The translations under genes were made by a program, and so were the position numbers. 20,291 bases of DNA from NCBI GenBank assembly GCA_002431965.1, contig DJEW01000025.1, positions 19,868 to 40,158 on the forward strand, in the 5' to 3' direction. The notes beneath the pieces were generated by a model that searched no databases, was not told the DNA's origin, and saw nothing but the letters and a program-made list of their open reading frames with translations. Below, in pieces: positions 1 through 7,214 of the stretch; the first letter of the stretch is position 1; each line of letters opens with the position of its first letter. The stretch is from Clostridiales bacterium UBA5888. Its GTDB lineage: Bacteria > Bacillota > Clostridia > Oscillospirales > Oscillospiraceae.

Positions 1-161
1 CCCGCCTCAAATCGGATAAACCGCCGTCGAAAGCCTTGATATTTAACTGCATTATAATATCTTTATAAGATAAAATCAAGAGGGATAATATCTCAAACAG
101 CAATAGAGCGATAAGCGGGAGACGTATTGTGCGGTGCTGTCTCCGGAATATTGACACACAA

Positions 162-190
162 TTGACAAATGGACGATTCTGTGCTAGTGT
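162..190 (+). promoter_or_regulatory. Promoter of the LysR gene
   Basis: TTGACA (162-167), a 17-base spacer and TAGTGT (185-190), with a TG one base upstream of the -10 (182-183) forming an extended -10. The start codon at 241 lies about 44 bases after the expected transcription start. Bases 1-161 are AT-rich and show no gene I can support. Confidence 0.6.
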
Positions 191-240
191 AGTGTATGTA
201 AAATATATATGGCAGAGCCAGACGGGAGAGTGAAAAATAC

Positions 241-1179
241 ATGAATATTCAGCAGCTCAGATGTGCCATTGAGGTGTGGCGCTGCGGCTCGATCAGCCGC
301 GCGGCGGAGCGGCTGTATATGAACCAGCCGAATCTCAGCCGCGTCATAAAAGCGCTGGAGGAGGAGTTCAATATTACGCTCTTTTCCCGCACCGCTTCCG
401 GCGTGGAGGTTACGAACGAGGGCACTGCGTTTCTGACCGAGGCGGAGCGCCTTGTCGGGCGGAATGACGAGTTTGAGCAGGCGTTCAAAAATGGGTACAG
501 CGAGCGCCTTGTCTTCCGCGTGGCAGTGCCGCGCGCCAGCTATCTGGCATATGCGTTTTCCCGGGCGCTTGCGCGCCACGGAGGCGATACGCTGAACGTG
601 ACGTATAAGGAAACAAACAATCAGGATGTTATAAACTGTGTTTCTGCGCTGGGGTATGACCTTGGCGTTATACGCCTTCCGGTAGAGTTTGCATCAAGCT
701 ATAAAAAGCAGCTTGCCGAAAAGCAGCTCAAGGCGCAGGAGATACTGACCTTCAGATTCGTCGCTGTGATGAGCCGTGGTCATGCCCTTGCCGGGCGTGA
801 GAGCGTCAGCATGGCGGAGCTTGCGGAGCACACCGCTCTTGTCCATGGAGACAATTACTCGGTCAATTTCTCTGACAAGTGGACCGATCAGCTCTACAAG
901 ACCGGGGTATATCAAAAATCCATCACGCTTTTTGAACGCGGAAGCCAGTTTGACTTTCTGCGCAACGTGCCGGATACGTTCATGCTCGTCTCGCCCTTGC
1001 CGCCGGATATTCTCTCGGCGAATGACCTCGTCCAGATCCCGCTCAGCGAGAACGAGACCGGGCTTTTTGAGGATGTGCTGATAACCCGCCGCTTCCGCCA
1101 TGCCGCAGCGTTTGAGCAGGATTTCATGAACAGCCTTCTCGACGTGGAGCATGATATTATGCGCCTGCCGTCGCTTTAA
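241..1179 (+). CDS. LysR-family transcriptional regulator
   Basis: This 312-residue protein has the LysR-type layout: an N-terminal winged helix-turn-helix (about residues 1-60, including SISRAAERLYMNQPNLSRVI and the following EEEFNITLFSRT) and a C-terminal effector-binding region to about residue 300. The length is normal for the family. The ATG at 241 follows a GGGAGAG ribosome site at 224-230. LysR proteins usually bind a small molecule and activate or repress a neighbouring gene. Here the next gene, the [FeFe] hydrogenase, is on the same strand 132 bases downstream rather than divergent, so a regulatory link is only a guess. The effector cannot be read from the sequence. The family assignment is firm and the target unknown. 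Confidence 0.9.
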   Translation: MNIQQLRCAIEVWRCGSISRAAERLYMNQPNLSRVIKALEEEFNITLFSRTASGVEVTNEGTAFLTEAERLVGRNDEFEQAFKNGYSERLVFRVAVPRASYLAYAFSRALARHGGDTLNVTYKETNNQDVINCVSALGYDLGVIRLPVEFASSYKKQLAEKQLKAQEILTFRFVAVMSRGHALAGRESVSMAELAEHTALVHGDNYSVNFSDKWTDQLYKTGVYQKSITLFERGSQFDFLRNVPDTFMLVSPLPPDILSANDLVQIPLSENETGLFEDVLITRRFRHAAAFEQDFMNSLLDVEHDIMRLPSL

Positions 1180-1197
1180 GCGGCGGCATACAAAAGC

Positions 1198-1218
1198 GGT
1201 ATATAAAATTTATATACC
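1198..1218. promoter_or_regulatory. Perfect palindrome between lysR and the hydrogenase gene
   Basis: Two 10-base arms, GGTATATAAA and TTTATATACC, flank a single A. It starts 19 bases after the lysR stop and ends 93 bases before the hydrogenase start. It is too AT-rich to be a convincing terminator and has no following T run, so an operator for the hydrogenase operon is the better guess. Confidence 0.4.
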
Positions 1219-1311
1219 GGGCAGGCCAATATGTATTTCTCAAGCATTGGCAATTATATTATCATAACATCGTAGCAGTATATGTATAGACATGATAAGG
1301 GGAGTAATGTT

Positions 1312-2763
1312 ATGTACAAATTCGATACGAAAGTCCAGCACCTTAAATATAAAGTCCTGCGCACCGTTGCAAAGCACGCATGGGACGGCGACTTCTATAC
1401 TTCGTTTCTTGACATCCCCAAGGAAATAATCCCCGGCAAAGTTCCCACCATGCGCTGCTGCGTGTATAAGGAGCGCGCCATATTGGCAGAGCGCGTCAAG
1501 CTCGCCGCCGGCGGGGACAAGAACAACCCCAATGTCATAGAGGCCATCGACATCGCCTGCGACGACTGCCCGAGCGGCGGCTACACCGTCACGGAGGAGT
1601 GCCGCGGCTGTATCGCCCATCGCTGTGAGGATGTCTGCCGCCGCGGCGCGATAACGCATGACGAATTCCACCATGCGCACATCGACAAATCCAAGTGCGT
1701 CAACTGCGGGCTGTGCGCAAAGGCGTGCCCCTACGGCGCGATATACAACCGCAAGCGCCCGTGCCAGAACGCCTGCAAGATCGGTGCGATCTCCATGAAC
1801 GAGGACGGCACGGTCAAGATCGACAACGACAAATGCGTTTCCTGCGGTGCGTGCGTGTACCAGTGCCCATGGGGCGCGGTCTCGGACAAATCATTTATCC
1901 TCGATGCCATCAAGATGCTCCGCCTCAGCGAGCGCGTGTATGCCATCGTCGCGCCCGCTATCGTCAGCCAGTTCACCTATGCCAAGCCCGGTCAGGTCAT
2001 CACCGGCATCAAGGCGCTCGGCTTCTACAAGGTCGTGGAGGCGGCGCTGGGCGCGGACATGGTCGCCTATGCCGAGGCGGCGGAGCTTGCCGAGCGCGGC
2101 TTTCTGACCAGCTCCTGCTGCCCTGCGTTTGTCAGCCTTGTGAAAAAGCAGTTTCCGGAGCTTGCCGGGAATGTTTCCCACAATTTGTCGCCGATGGCGA
2201 CCATCGCCAAGCGTATAAAGGAGCTTGACCCCGACGCAAAGACCGTGTTCATCGGACCGTGCACCGCCAAAAAGGCGGAGTTCCAGCTGCCGGAGGTGCA
2301 CAAATACGTTGACTGCGTCATCACGTTTGAGGAGCTTCAGGCATTGTTTGACAGCCGCACGCTTGACATCACCGCCATGGAGGAGAGCAATCTGAACGAC
2401 GCCTCCGGCTTTGGGCGCATTTTCGCGCGCTGCGGCGGGCTTGCCACGGCGGCGGCGGAGGCTCTGCGCGAGCAGGGGAGTGATTTTGATCTCAAGCCGT
2501 TGAGCTGCGACGGCATTGAAGAGTGCCGCGCGGCGCTGCTGAAGGCTTCCAAGGGCAAGCTCGACGCAAACTTTGTTGAGGGCATGGCGTGTGTTGGCGG
2601 CTGCGTCAACGGCTCGGGCACAATGGTGCACGGCGATGTCAACCGCATTAAGGTTGACACGTTCAGCAAAAAATCGGATATGCAAAGCATAAAAGGCTCA
2701 CTTGACAATGCAGTAGAGAAATTTGACAGTTCAATAAAAAAAGGAGAAAAAACCAATGAATAA
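1312..2763 (+). CDS. Monomeric [FeFe] hydrogenase, group B type
   Basis: A 483-residue iron-only hydrogenase that should interconvert protons and H2 using reduced ferredoxin in the cytoplasm. The three H-cluster motifs are present: TSSCCPAF (266-273), GPCTAKK (315-321) and EGMACVGGC (423-431). The likely cluster ligands are C270, C317, C427 and C431. Two ferredoxin-like 4Fe-4S motifs lie before them (C129/132/135/139 and C175/178/181/185), with further Cys pairs at 83/86, 97/100, 105/109 and 151/155. Gly before the motif-2 Pro-Cys and Phe in motif 1, where classical enzymes have Met and Trp, fit the group B branch rather than the bifurcating HydA type. ATG 1312 is chosen over the in-frame ATG 1282 because AAGGGGAG sits just upstream of it. 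The 3' end overlaps the next gene by 8 bases. Confidence 0.9.
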   Translation: MYKFDTKVQHLKYKVLRTVAKHAWDGDFYTSFLDIPKEIIPGKVPTMRCCVYKERAILAERVKLAAGGDKNNPNVIEAIDIACDDCPSGGYTVTEECRGCIAHRCEDVCRRGAITHDEFHHAHIDKSKCVNCGLCAKACPYGAIYNRKRPCQNACKIGAISMNEDGTVKIDNDKCVSCGACVYQCPWGAVSDKSFILDAIKMLRLSERVYAIVAPAIVSQFTYAKPGQVITGIKALGFYKVVEAALGADMVAYAEAAELAERGFLTSSCCPAFVSLVKKQFPELAGNVSHNLSPMATIAKRIKELDPDAKTVFIGPCTAKKAEFQLPEVHKYVDCVITFEELQALFDSRTLDITAMEESNLNDASGFGRIFARCGGLATAAAEALREQGSDFDLKPLSCDGIEECRAALLKASKGKLDANFVEGMACVGGCVNGSGTMVHGDVNRIKVDTFSKKSDMQSIKGSLDNAVEKFDSSIKKGEKTNE

Positions 2764-3280
2764 AAAGACTCTCTGGCTGTGCCGCACGGCGGTCATGATT
2801 GCAATTCTTGTTGCACTGCAGTTTGTTACAAAGCCCCTTGGACAGCTTGTCACCGGCTCGTGCGTGAACATGGTGCTCGTCGTGGCGACACTGTGCGGCG
2901 GGCTGTGGTGCGGCTTCACGGTCGCGCTGATTTCTCCGTTTGCGGCGTTTCTCGTCGGCGTCGGACCGGCGCTCATCCAGATCGTCCCTGCGATCTCCGT
3001 GGGCAACATCGTTCTGATACTGGTGTATGCGTTCGTATACAAAAAGCTTGACCGCGCGTGGCTGCGTGAGGGCGCTGCCGTGATAGCGGCGGCGGTGCTG
3101 AAATTTGCGGCGCTGTATCTTGTCGTCGTGAAGCTGCTGCTGCCGGTGCTTGGGCTTGCTGAAAAGCAGGTCGCCGCAATGAGCGCGATGTTCTCCTGGC
3201 CGCAGCTTGTCACCGCCCTTATCGGCGGCGTGCTTGGCGTGCTGGTGTCCATACCCGTCAAAAAGTCGATGAAGAAGTAA
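2756..3280 (+). CDS. Small integral membrane protein, ECF-transporter S-component-like
   Basis: A 174-residue, very hydrophobic protein with about five membrane spans and a basic C-terminus (SIPVKKSMKK). Its size and hydrophobic pattern, including LVTGSCVNMVLVVATLCGGL near residue 35, resemble substrate-binding S components of energy-coupling-factor importers. These recruit a shared EcfA/EcfT module encoded elsewhere. Its start ATGAATAA overlaps the hydrogenase stop, and its ribosome site (AGGAG) lies inside the hydrogenase 3' end, so translation is coupled. The substrate cannot be told. A cofactor or precursor needed with the hydrogenase is possible but is inference. Another small membrane protein family cannot be excluded. 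Confidence 0.55.
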   Translation: MNKKTLWLCRTAVMIAILVALQFVTKPLGQLVTGSCVNMVLVVATLCGGLWCGFTVALISPFAAFLVGVGPALIQIVPAISVGNIVLILVYAFVYKKLDRAWLREGAAVIAAAVLKFAALYLVVVKLLLPVLGLAEKQVAAMSAMFSWPQLVTALIGGVLGVLVSIPVKKSMKK

Positions 3281-3358
3281 GACACAGCAAAAAGACGCGA
3301 ACCCATGTCCGCGCCGGATGAATTCGGTACTTTTCTTATTACATACCTCTTTTCAAGT

Positions 3359-3388
3359 CGAGGGCGCCCCGGTGTCGGGGCGCCCTCG
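3359..3388. terminator. Convergent hairpin terminator
   Basis: A perfect 12-base-pair stem, CGAGGGCGCCCC with GGGGCGCCCTCG, and a 6-base loop. It lies between the convergent ends of the membrane protein gene (3280) and the HMA gene (3406). No good T tract follows on either strand, so efficiency is uncertain. Confidence 0.6.
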
Positions 3389-3405
3389 ATGAACTTTTGC
3401 CTGCG

Positions 3406-3657
3406 TCACCTGAAGCTGAAAAGCCCCTTTTTCTCGTAGGGCTTTGTCGTGATCTCGCCGACATCGTATCCGGTGGCTTCTATCGCTGCCTTTATTGCGG
3501 CAATGTCAGGCTCGGTCTCGCTGAGGATAACGGTCTCGCCCTTGGTGTGGGAGGAGGTGACCTTCTTTGCGCTGCACGCGGCGCGCACAGCGTCGTTGAT
3601 GTGCGCCTCGCACATGCCGCACATCATCCCGCCGACTTTTATTCTGGTCTCAAACAT
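3406..3657 (-). CDS. Heavy-metal-associated (HMA) domain protein, CopZ-like
   Basis: An 83-residue single-domain protein with the HMA metal-binding loop GGMMCGMCEAHIN (C13 and C16 of the CxxC pair) near the N-terminus, and the usual beta-alpha-beta spacing. Such proteins ferry soft metals, usually Cu(I), in the cytoplasm. A ribosome site AAAGGAG lies 9 bases before the ATG. It is the last gene of the feo block, which suggests a role tied to iron uptake, but a pair of hairpins separates it from the gene before, so it may be expressed at a different level. The extra Met and Cys around the loop (MMCGMC) are a common variant. The family is clear; the metal is not. Confidence 0.85.
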   Translation of the reverse strand: MFETRIKVGGMMCGMCEAHINDAVRAACSAKKVTSSHTKGETVILSETEPDIAAIKAAIEATGYDVGEITTKPYEKKGLFSFR

Positions 3658-3679
3658 AGTTTATCGCTCCTTTGCAGAA

Positions 3680-3704
3680 ACAGCGGCACTCCAAGCGCCG
3701 CTGT
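3680..3704 (-). other. Hairpin in the leader of the HMA gene
   Basis: ACAGCGGC and GCCGCTGT pair as an 8-base stem with a 9-base loop, ending shortly before the HMA ribosome site. It may modulate translation or protect a processed mRNA end. No T run follows that would make it a clear terminator. Confidence 0.4.
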
Positions 3705-3726
3705 GGTGTGTGTTTAAAAAGAATAT

Positions 3727-3758
3727 GGGAGATGCAGAGAGGTGAAACTGCATCTCCC
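3727..3758 (-). terminator. Hairpin terminator or attenuator after the FeoB-associated gene
   Basis: An 11-base-pair stem, GGGAGATGCAG with CTGCATCTCCC, and a 10-base loop. On the minus strand it is followed by a T-rich stretch ending in TTCTTTTT. It lies 5 bases past the stop of the FeoB-associated gene, so it probably stops or attenuates transcription before the HMA gene. Confidence 0.6.
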
Positions 3759-3763
3759 TTTTC

Positions 3764-3940
3764 TTACTTACGGCGGCTGTGGCACTCGCCGTGCATTGCA
3801 CAGCCTGCGCAGCCAGCGCCGCAGGAGGACTTGCCCTGCTTTTTCTGTCGCACGAGGTATATGGAGATGGAGACAACAATGGCTATCAGTACAATGCAAA
3901 TAAGGATAGTGGAAAGGTTTTCGGCGACAAAGCTTAACAT
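3764..3940 (-). CDS. FeoB-associated Cys-rich membrane protein
   Basis: A 58-residue protein with one N-terminal membrane span (about residues 7-30), then a short basic stretch and a Cys-rich tail with the pattern CGAGCAGCAMHGEC (C40, C44, C47, C53). This is the typical form of the small FeoB-associated family found next to feoB in Firmicutes. It is thought to help FeoB move or sense Fe(II), but its exact role is not settled. The start at 3940 is preferred over the ATG three codons upstream, because AAGGAG abuts the earlier ATG but lies 9 bases before this one. It follows feoB on the same strand after a long hairpin. Confidence 0.85.
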   Translation of the reverse strand: MLSFVAENLSTILICIVLIAIVVSISIYLVRQKKQGKSSCGAGCAGCAMHGECHSRRK

Positions 3941-3987
3941 GACAATCATCTCCTTATGAAGAAATTATGAAACAATCGACATTAAGA

Positions 3988-4033
3988 GCACGGGAGAACA
4001 GGAGGAACAGTATGCATAAACGTTCTCCCGTGC
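3988..4033 (-). other. Intercistronic hairpin after feoB
   Basis: A perfect 12-base stem, GCACGGGAGAAC with GTTCTCCCGTGC, around a 22-base loop, in the gap between feoB (ends 4053) and the FeoB-associated gene (starts 3940). No T run follows. It is likely an mRNA stabiliser, processing site or attenuator that sets feoB expression against the distal genes. Confidence 0.5.
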
Positions 4034-4052
4034 GAGAGGGGTGTACGCTGGA

Positions 4053-6452
4053 TCAGACCTTCGCGGAGAGCTTTGTGGCTTCCTTGTAGGGGCGAACGAG
4101 CATGTAGATGATGCCCGCGAGCGCCGCGACGGCGAAGATCAGACCGATAACGCTGACATTGCCGGTGAACAGACCGCCGAACTGATTGATCATCAGGGCA
4201 ATGATATAAGCGAAGCCGCACTGGTAACCGATGGCGAACCATGTCCACTTTGCGTTGTTCATCTCGCGCTTGATAGCGCCGATGGCCGCAAAGCACGGCG
4301 CACACAGCAGGTTGAACACGAGGAAGGAGTAGCCGGTGATCGGGGTGAAGGTGGAAGCGAGGGTTGCGTACACGTTGCCGGAAGCGCCGTAGAGGATGCC
4401 CATCGTGCCGACGATGTTCTCCTTGGCGACAAGACCGGTGATGGAGGCGACGACTGCCTGCCAGTTGCCCCAGCCGAGCGGGGTGAATATCCAGGCGATA
4501 GCGTTGCCGACGGCAGCGAGAATGGAGTAGTCGATCTCGTCCTCGGAGAGCATGCGGAACGTGCCGTCAACGACACCGAAGTAAGTGGTGAACCAGACAA
4601 GGATGGTGGACAGAAGGATTATCGTGCCGGCCTTCTTGATGAAGCTCCAGCCGCGCTCCCACATGGAGCGGAGTACGTTGCCGAGAGTCGGCCAGTGGTA
4701 TGCGGGCAGCTCCATAACAAACGGAGCGGGATCGCCAGCGAACATCTTTGTCTTCTTGAGCATGATGCCGGAGATAATGATTGCCGCCATGCCAATGAAG
4801 TAAGCGGAGGTTGCGACCCATGCAGAGCCGTTGAAGATCGCGCCTGCGATCATTGCGATGAACGGAACCTTTGCGCCGCAGGGGATGAACGTGGTGGTCA
4901 TGATTGTCATACGGCGGTCGCGCTCGTTTTCAATGGTGCGGGAAGCCATAACGCCGGGAATGCCGCAGCCGGTGCCGATGAGCATGGGGATGAAGGATTT
5001 GCCGGAAAGACCGAACTTGCGGAAGATACGGTCAAGCACGAATGCGATACGCGCCATGTAACCGCATGCTTCAAGGAATGCCAGCAGCAAAAACAGCACG
5101 AGCATCTGCGGCACGAAGCCCAGCACGGCGCCGACGCCGGCAACGATACCGTCAAGTATCAGACCCTGGAGCCACTCTGCGCAGTTGGCGCTCTCAAGCG
5201 CGTTGCCGATGAGCACGGGGATACCGGGAACCCAGACGCCGTAATCCGCGGGATCGGGCTCGTCGCCGATCTCGTCGAGAGTTGCCTGAGCCTTGGCAAG
5301 ATCGTCAAGCGTTGCGGTCTCTTCCTCGGTCGCGAGGGTCTCTTCGTCCTCAACGGTGTAGGTAAACACGCCGTCAGCAGGCTCGCCGTTCTCTTCAACA
5401 TAGGCGTCGTAGCCATCGACTATCGTGGAAGCGTCGCTCCACTCTTCTGCGACTTCGTTGTACTCGGCAGAGCCGATGCCGAACAGATGCCAGCCGTCGC
5501 CGAACAGTCCGTCGTTTGCCCAGTCGGTCGCGGAAGCACCGACAGTGACCATGGACAGGTAATACACAAGGAACATGACCACGGCAAAAATCGGGAGACC
5601 GAGCCAGCGGTTTGTGACGATCTTATCTATCTTATCGGAAGTGCTCAGACCGCCCTTGTTCTTTTTCTTGTAGCAGCCCTTGATTATCTGGGCTATGTAG
5701 AGGTAACGCTCGTTGGTGATTATGCTCTCAGCGTCGTCGTCCAACTCTTTTTCGGCGGCCTTGATGTCCTCCTCAACGTGAGCCTTGACATCTTCCGGAA
5801 TATTGAGCTTTTCAAGAACCTTGTCATCACGCTCAAAAACCTTGATGGCATACCAGCGCTGCTGCTCTTCGGGCATATTGTGCACAACGGCCTCTTCAAT
5901 GTGAGCGATCGCATGCTCAACAGGACCGGAGAATGTGTGCTGGGGAATGGTTTTGCCGCTCCTGGCTGCTTCGATTGCAGACTCGGCAGCTTCCATGACG
6001 CCCTCGCCCTTCAGCGCCGAAATCTCGGTCACGGGGCAGCCAAGCTCGCGGGACAGCTCCTTGATGTTGATGCTGTCGCCGGACTTGCGCACCACGTCCA
6101 TCATGTTCACCGCGATCACCACGGGGATGCCGAGCTCGGTGAGCTGGGTGGTGAGGTAAAGGTTGCGCTCAAGGTTGGTGCCGTCGATTATATTCAGTAT
6201 TGCGTCGGGGCGCTGCTCGATCAGGTAATTACGCGCCACGACCTCTTCCAGCGTGTACGGGGAGAGCGAGTAGATACCGGGAAGATCCATGATGATGACG
6301 TCGTCATGCTTTTTCAGCTTACCTTCCTTTTTCTCCACGGTGACGCCCGGCCAGTTGCCGACGAACTGGTTGGAGCCGGTCAGCGCATTGAACAGCGTGG
6401 TCTTGCCGCAGTTGGGGTTACCGGCAAGAGCAATTTTGATTTGTTTGTCCAT
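4053..6452 (-). CDS. feoB: Ferrous iron transport protein B
   Basis: A 799-residue FeoB, the inner-membrane Fe(II) importer with a cytoplasmic GTPase domain. The G motifs are intact: GNPNCGKT (11-18), DLPG (56-59), NMMD (116-119) and SALKG (145-149). A helical spacer follows to about residue 280, then the membrane region with the two Gate motifs, GTGCGIPG (493-500) and, further on, PCGAK, both carrying the conserved Cys. Between the first span (about 285-305) and the helix starting near 425 there is an acidic segment of roughly 90 residues, longer than in classical FeoB. The ribosome site AAGGAG lies 10 bases before the ATG. It is third in the feo operon behind two feoA genes, and GTPase and transport parts both look complete. 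Confidence 0.97.
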   Translation of the reverse strand: MDKQIKIALAGNPNCGKTTLFNALTGSNQFVGNWPGVTVEKKEGKLKKHDDVIIMDLPGIYSLSPYTLEEVVARNYLIEQRPDAILNIIDGTNLERNLYLTTQLTELGIPVVIAVNMMDVVRKSGDSINIKELSRELGCPVTEISALKGEGVMEAAESAIEAARSGKTIPQHTFSGPVEHAIAHIEEAVVHNMPEEQQRWYAIKVFERDDKVLEKLNIPEDVKAHVEEDIKAAEKELDDDAESIITNERYLYIAQIIKGCYKKKNKGGLSTSDKIDKIVTNRWLGLPIFAVVMFLVYYLSMVTVGASATDWANDGLFGDGWHLFGIGSAEYNEVAEEWSDASTIVDGYDAYVEENGEPADGVFTYTVEDEETLATEEETATLDDLAKAQATLDEIGDEPDPADYGVWVPGIPVLIGNALESANCAEWLQGLILDGIVAGVGAVLGFVPQMLVLFLLLAFLEACGYMARIAFVLDRIFRKFGLSGKSFIPMLIGTGCGIPGVMASRTIENERDRRMTIMTTTFIPCGAKVPFIAMIAGAIFNGSAWVATSAYFIGMAAIIISGIMLKKTKMFAGDPAPFVMELPAYHWPTLGNVLRSMWERGWSFIKKAGTIILLSTILVWFTTYFGVVDGTFRMLSEDEIDYSILAAVGNAIAWIFTPLGWGNWQAVVASITGLVAKENIVGTMGILYGASGNVYATLASTFTPITGYSFLVFNLLCAPCFAAIGAIKREMNNAKWTWFAIGYQCGFAYIIALMINQFGGLFTGNVSVIGLIFAVAALAGIIYMLVRPYKEATKLSAKV

Positions 6453-6516
6453 CTTGCAAAAACTCCTTTTTCGTTAAATCTCTTTAACTCTTCAACTTCA
6501 ACATGAAAAAACGGGC

Positions 6517-6741
6517 TTATTCGGCAATTTCGATCATTTCTGCATCTGCCTTACGCAGAGACAGCTCGTAACCTCTTACGGTGATCTCGATGGGATCGCC
6601 AAGAGGCGCAACCTTGCGTATGTAGACCTCCGTGCCGCGGGTTATGCCCATGTCCATGATGCGGCGCTTGACAGGACCCTCTCCGTGAATCTTGACAACG
6701 GAAACGGTCTCGCCGATTTTCGCCTGCCTGAGTGTTTTCAT
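6517..6741 (-). CDS. feoA: FeoA-domain protein (second feoA)
   Basis: A 74-residue SH3-like FeoA protein. The family pattern is clear: an early LRQAKIGETVSVVKI strand, then RRIMDMGITRGTEVYIRKVAP and a final VRGYELSLRKADAEMIEI. FeoA is a small cytoplasmic partner of FeoB and is needed for normal Fe(II) uptake, probably by regulating the transporter. GGAGG lies 8 bases before the ATG. It sits 64 bases upstream of feoB and 41 bases downstream of another feoA, all on the same strand. Having two separate feoA genes in tandem is common in Clostridia. Confidence 0.93.
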   Translation of the reverse strand: MKTLRQAKIGETVSVVKIHGEGPVKRRIMDMGITRGTEVYIRKVAPLGDPIEITVRGYELSLRKADAEMIEIAE

Positions 6742-6782
6742 TCTCGTGTCCTCCTATATCTGCATTTTAAGGGTCAACTAAA

Positions 6783-6995
6783 TTAAACCATGATCTTGCG
6801 GGCCATTTCCTCGCTTATCGCAATTCTGGCCTCCTTGACCTTGACGATAATATTTCCGTTGAGCGCGGTGATGACTGTCACGGGATCTCCCACAACAAAG
6901 CCCAGATCCTCCAGGTGCTTTTTGACCTCGGGCGAGCCGCCGATACGCCGTATCATGTTCTCCTCACCGGGATCAGCCAGAGCAAGAGGCATCAT
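6783..6995 (-). CDS. feoA: FeoA-domain protein (first feoA)
   Basis: A 70-residue FeoA-type protein, first in the operon. It has the core pattern IRRIGGSPEVKKHLEDLGFV, GDPVTVITALNGNIIVKVKE and a C-terminal AISEEMARKIMV. It differs substantially from the second copy, so the pair is an old duplication rather than a recent one. The start could be either of two adjacent ATG codons (6995 or 6992); AGAAGG lies about 9 bases upstream. The promoter and metal-regulator boxes lie 30-120 bases before it. Its likely role is to modulate FeoB. Confidence 0.88.
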   Translation of the reverse strand: MMPLALADPGEENMIRRIGGSPEVKKHLEDLGFVVGDPVTVITALNGNIIVKVKEARIAISEEMARKIMV

Positions 6996-7026
6996 AAAAC
7001 TCGACCTTCTCTCTTTGATAGACTGC

Positions 7027-7044
7027 GGTTAAGCATAGCTAACC
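7027..7044. promoter_or_regulatory. DtxR-family operator, copy 1
   Basis: GGTTAAGCATAGCTAACC, an imperfect palindrome (arms GGTTA/TAACC) matching copy 2 at most positions. It lies in the feo leader downstream of the expected transcription start, where a bound repressor could block elongation. Confidence 0.65.
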
Positions 7045-7060
7045 GCTGAGGAATTATATT

Positions 7061-7078
7061 GGTTAAGCATCCTTAACC
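7061..7078. promoter_or_regulatory. DtxR-family operator, copy 2 (best palindrome)
   Basis: GGTTAAGCATCCTTAACC has perfect 7-base arms around a 4-base centre, and lies immediately downstream of the expected feo transcription start. It is the best copy of the repeated box in this region and resembles DtxR/IdeR-type sites in size and symmetry. Confidence 0.7.
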
Positions 7079-7085
7079 ATGCGTG

Positions 7086-7103
7086 AGTTTAGCATATCTA
7101 ACC
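7086..7103. promoter_or_regulatory. DtxR-family operator, copy 3, on the feo promoter
   Basis: AGTTTAGCATATCTAACC, a weaker copy of the same box, covers the feo -10 (7086-7091) and most of the spacer. Binding here would exclude RNA polymerase. Confidence 0.65.
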
Positions 7104-7114
7104 CATGATGTCAA
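7086..7114 (-). promoter_or_regulatory. Promoter of the feo operon
   Basis: Read on the minus strand: TTGACA (7114-7109), 17-base spacer, TAAACT (7091-7086). The expected start is near 7079, giving a leader of about 84 bases to the first feoA. It overlaps operator copy 3. Confidence 0.7.
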
Positions 7115-7167
7115 TAGAAATTTCATTATTTTCTTAAAGCTCTTGCATTTTGAGTTAAAGTGTGTTA

Positions 7168-7185
7168 GCTTAAGTATACATAACT
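7168..7185. promoter_or_regulatory. Possible fourth operator, before the DtxR-type gene
   Basis: On the minus strand this reads AGTTATGTATACTTAAGC, matching the minus-strand form of copy 1 at about 12 of 18 positions. It lies 30 bases before the regulator start codon and may mediate autoregulation. It is the weakest of the set. Confidence 0.4.
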
Positions 7186-7214
7186 CTTGAAATTTATGAA
7201 AGCTGGTAAATTTA

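Noticed and set aside
4041..6506. Open frame of about 820 codons on the plus strand opposite feoB
   Set aside because: Antisense shadow of an intact FeoB; the protein is His/Asp/Gly-rich with no recognisable domain and no ribosome site.
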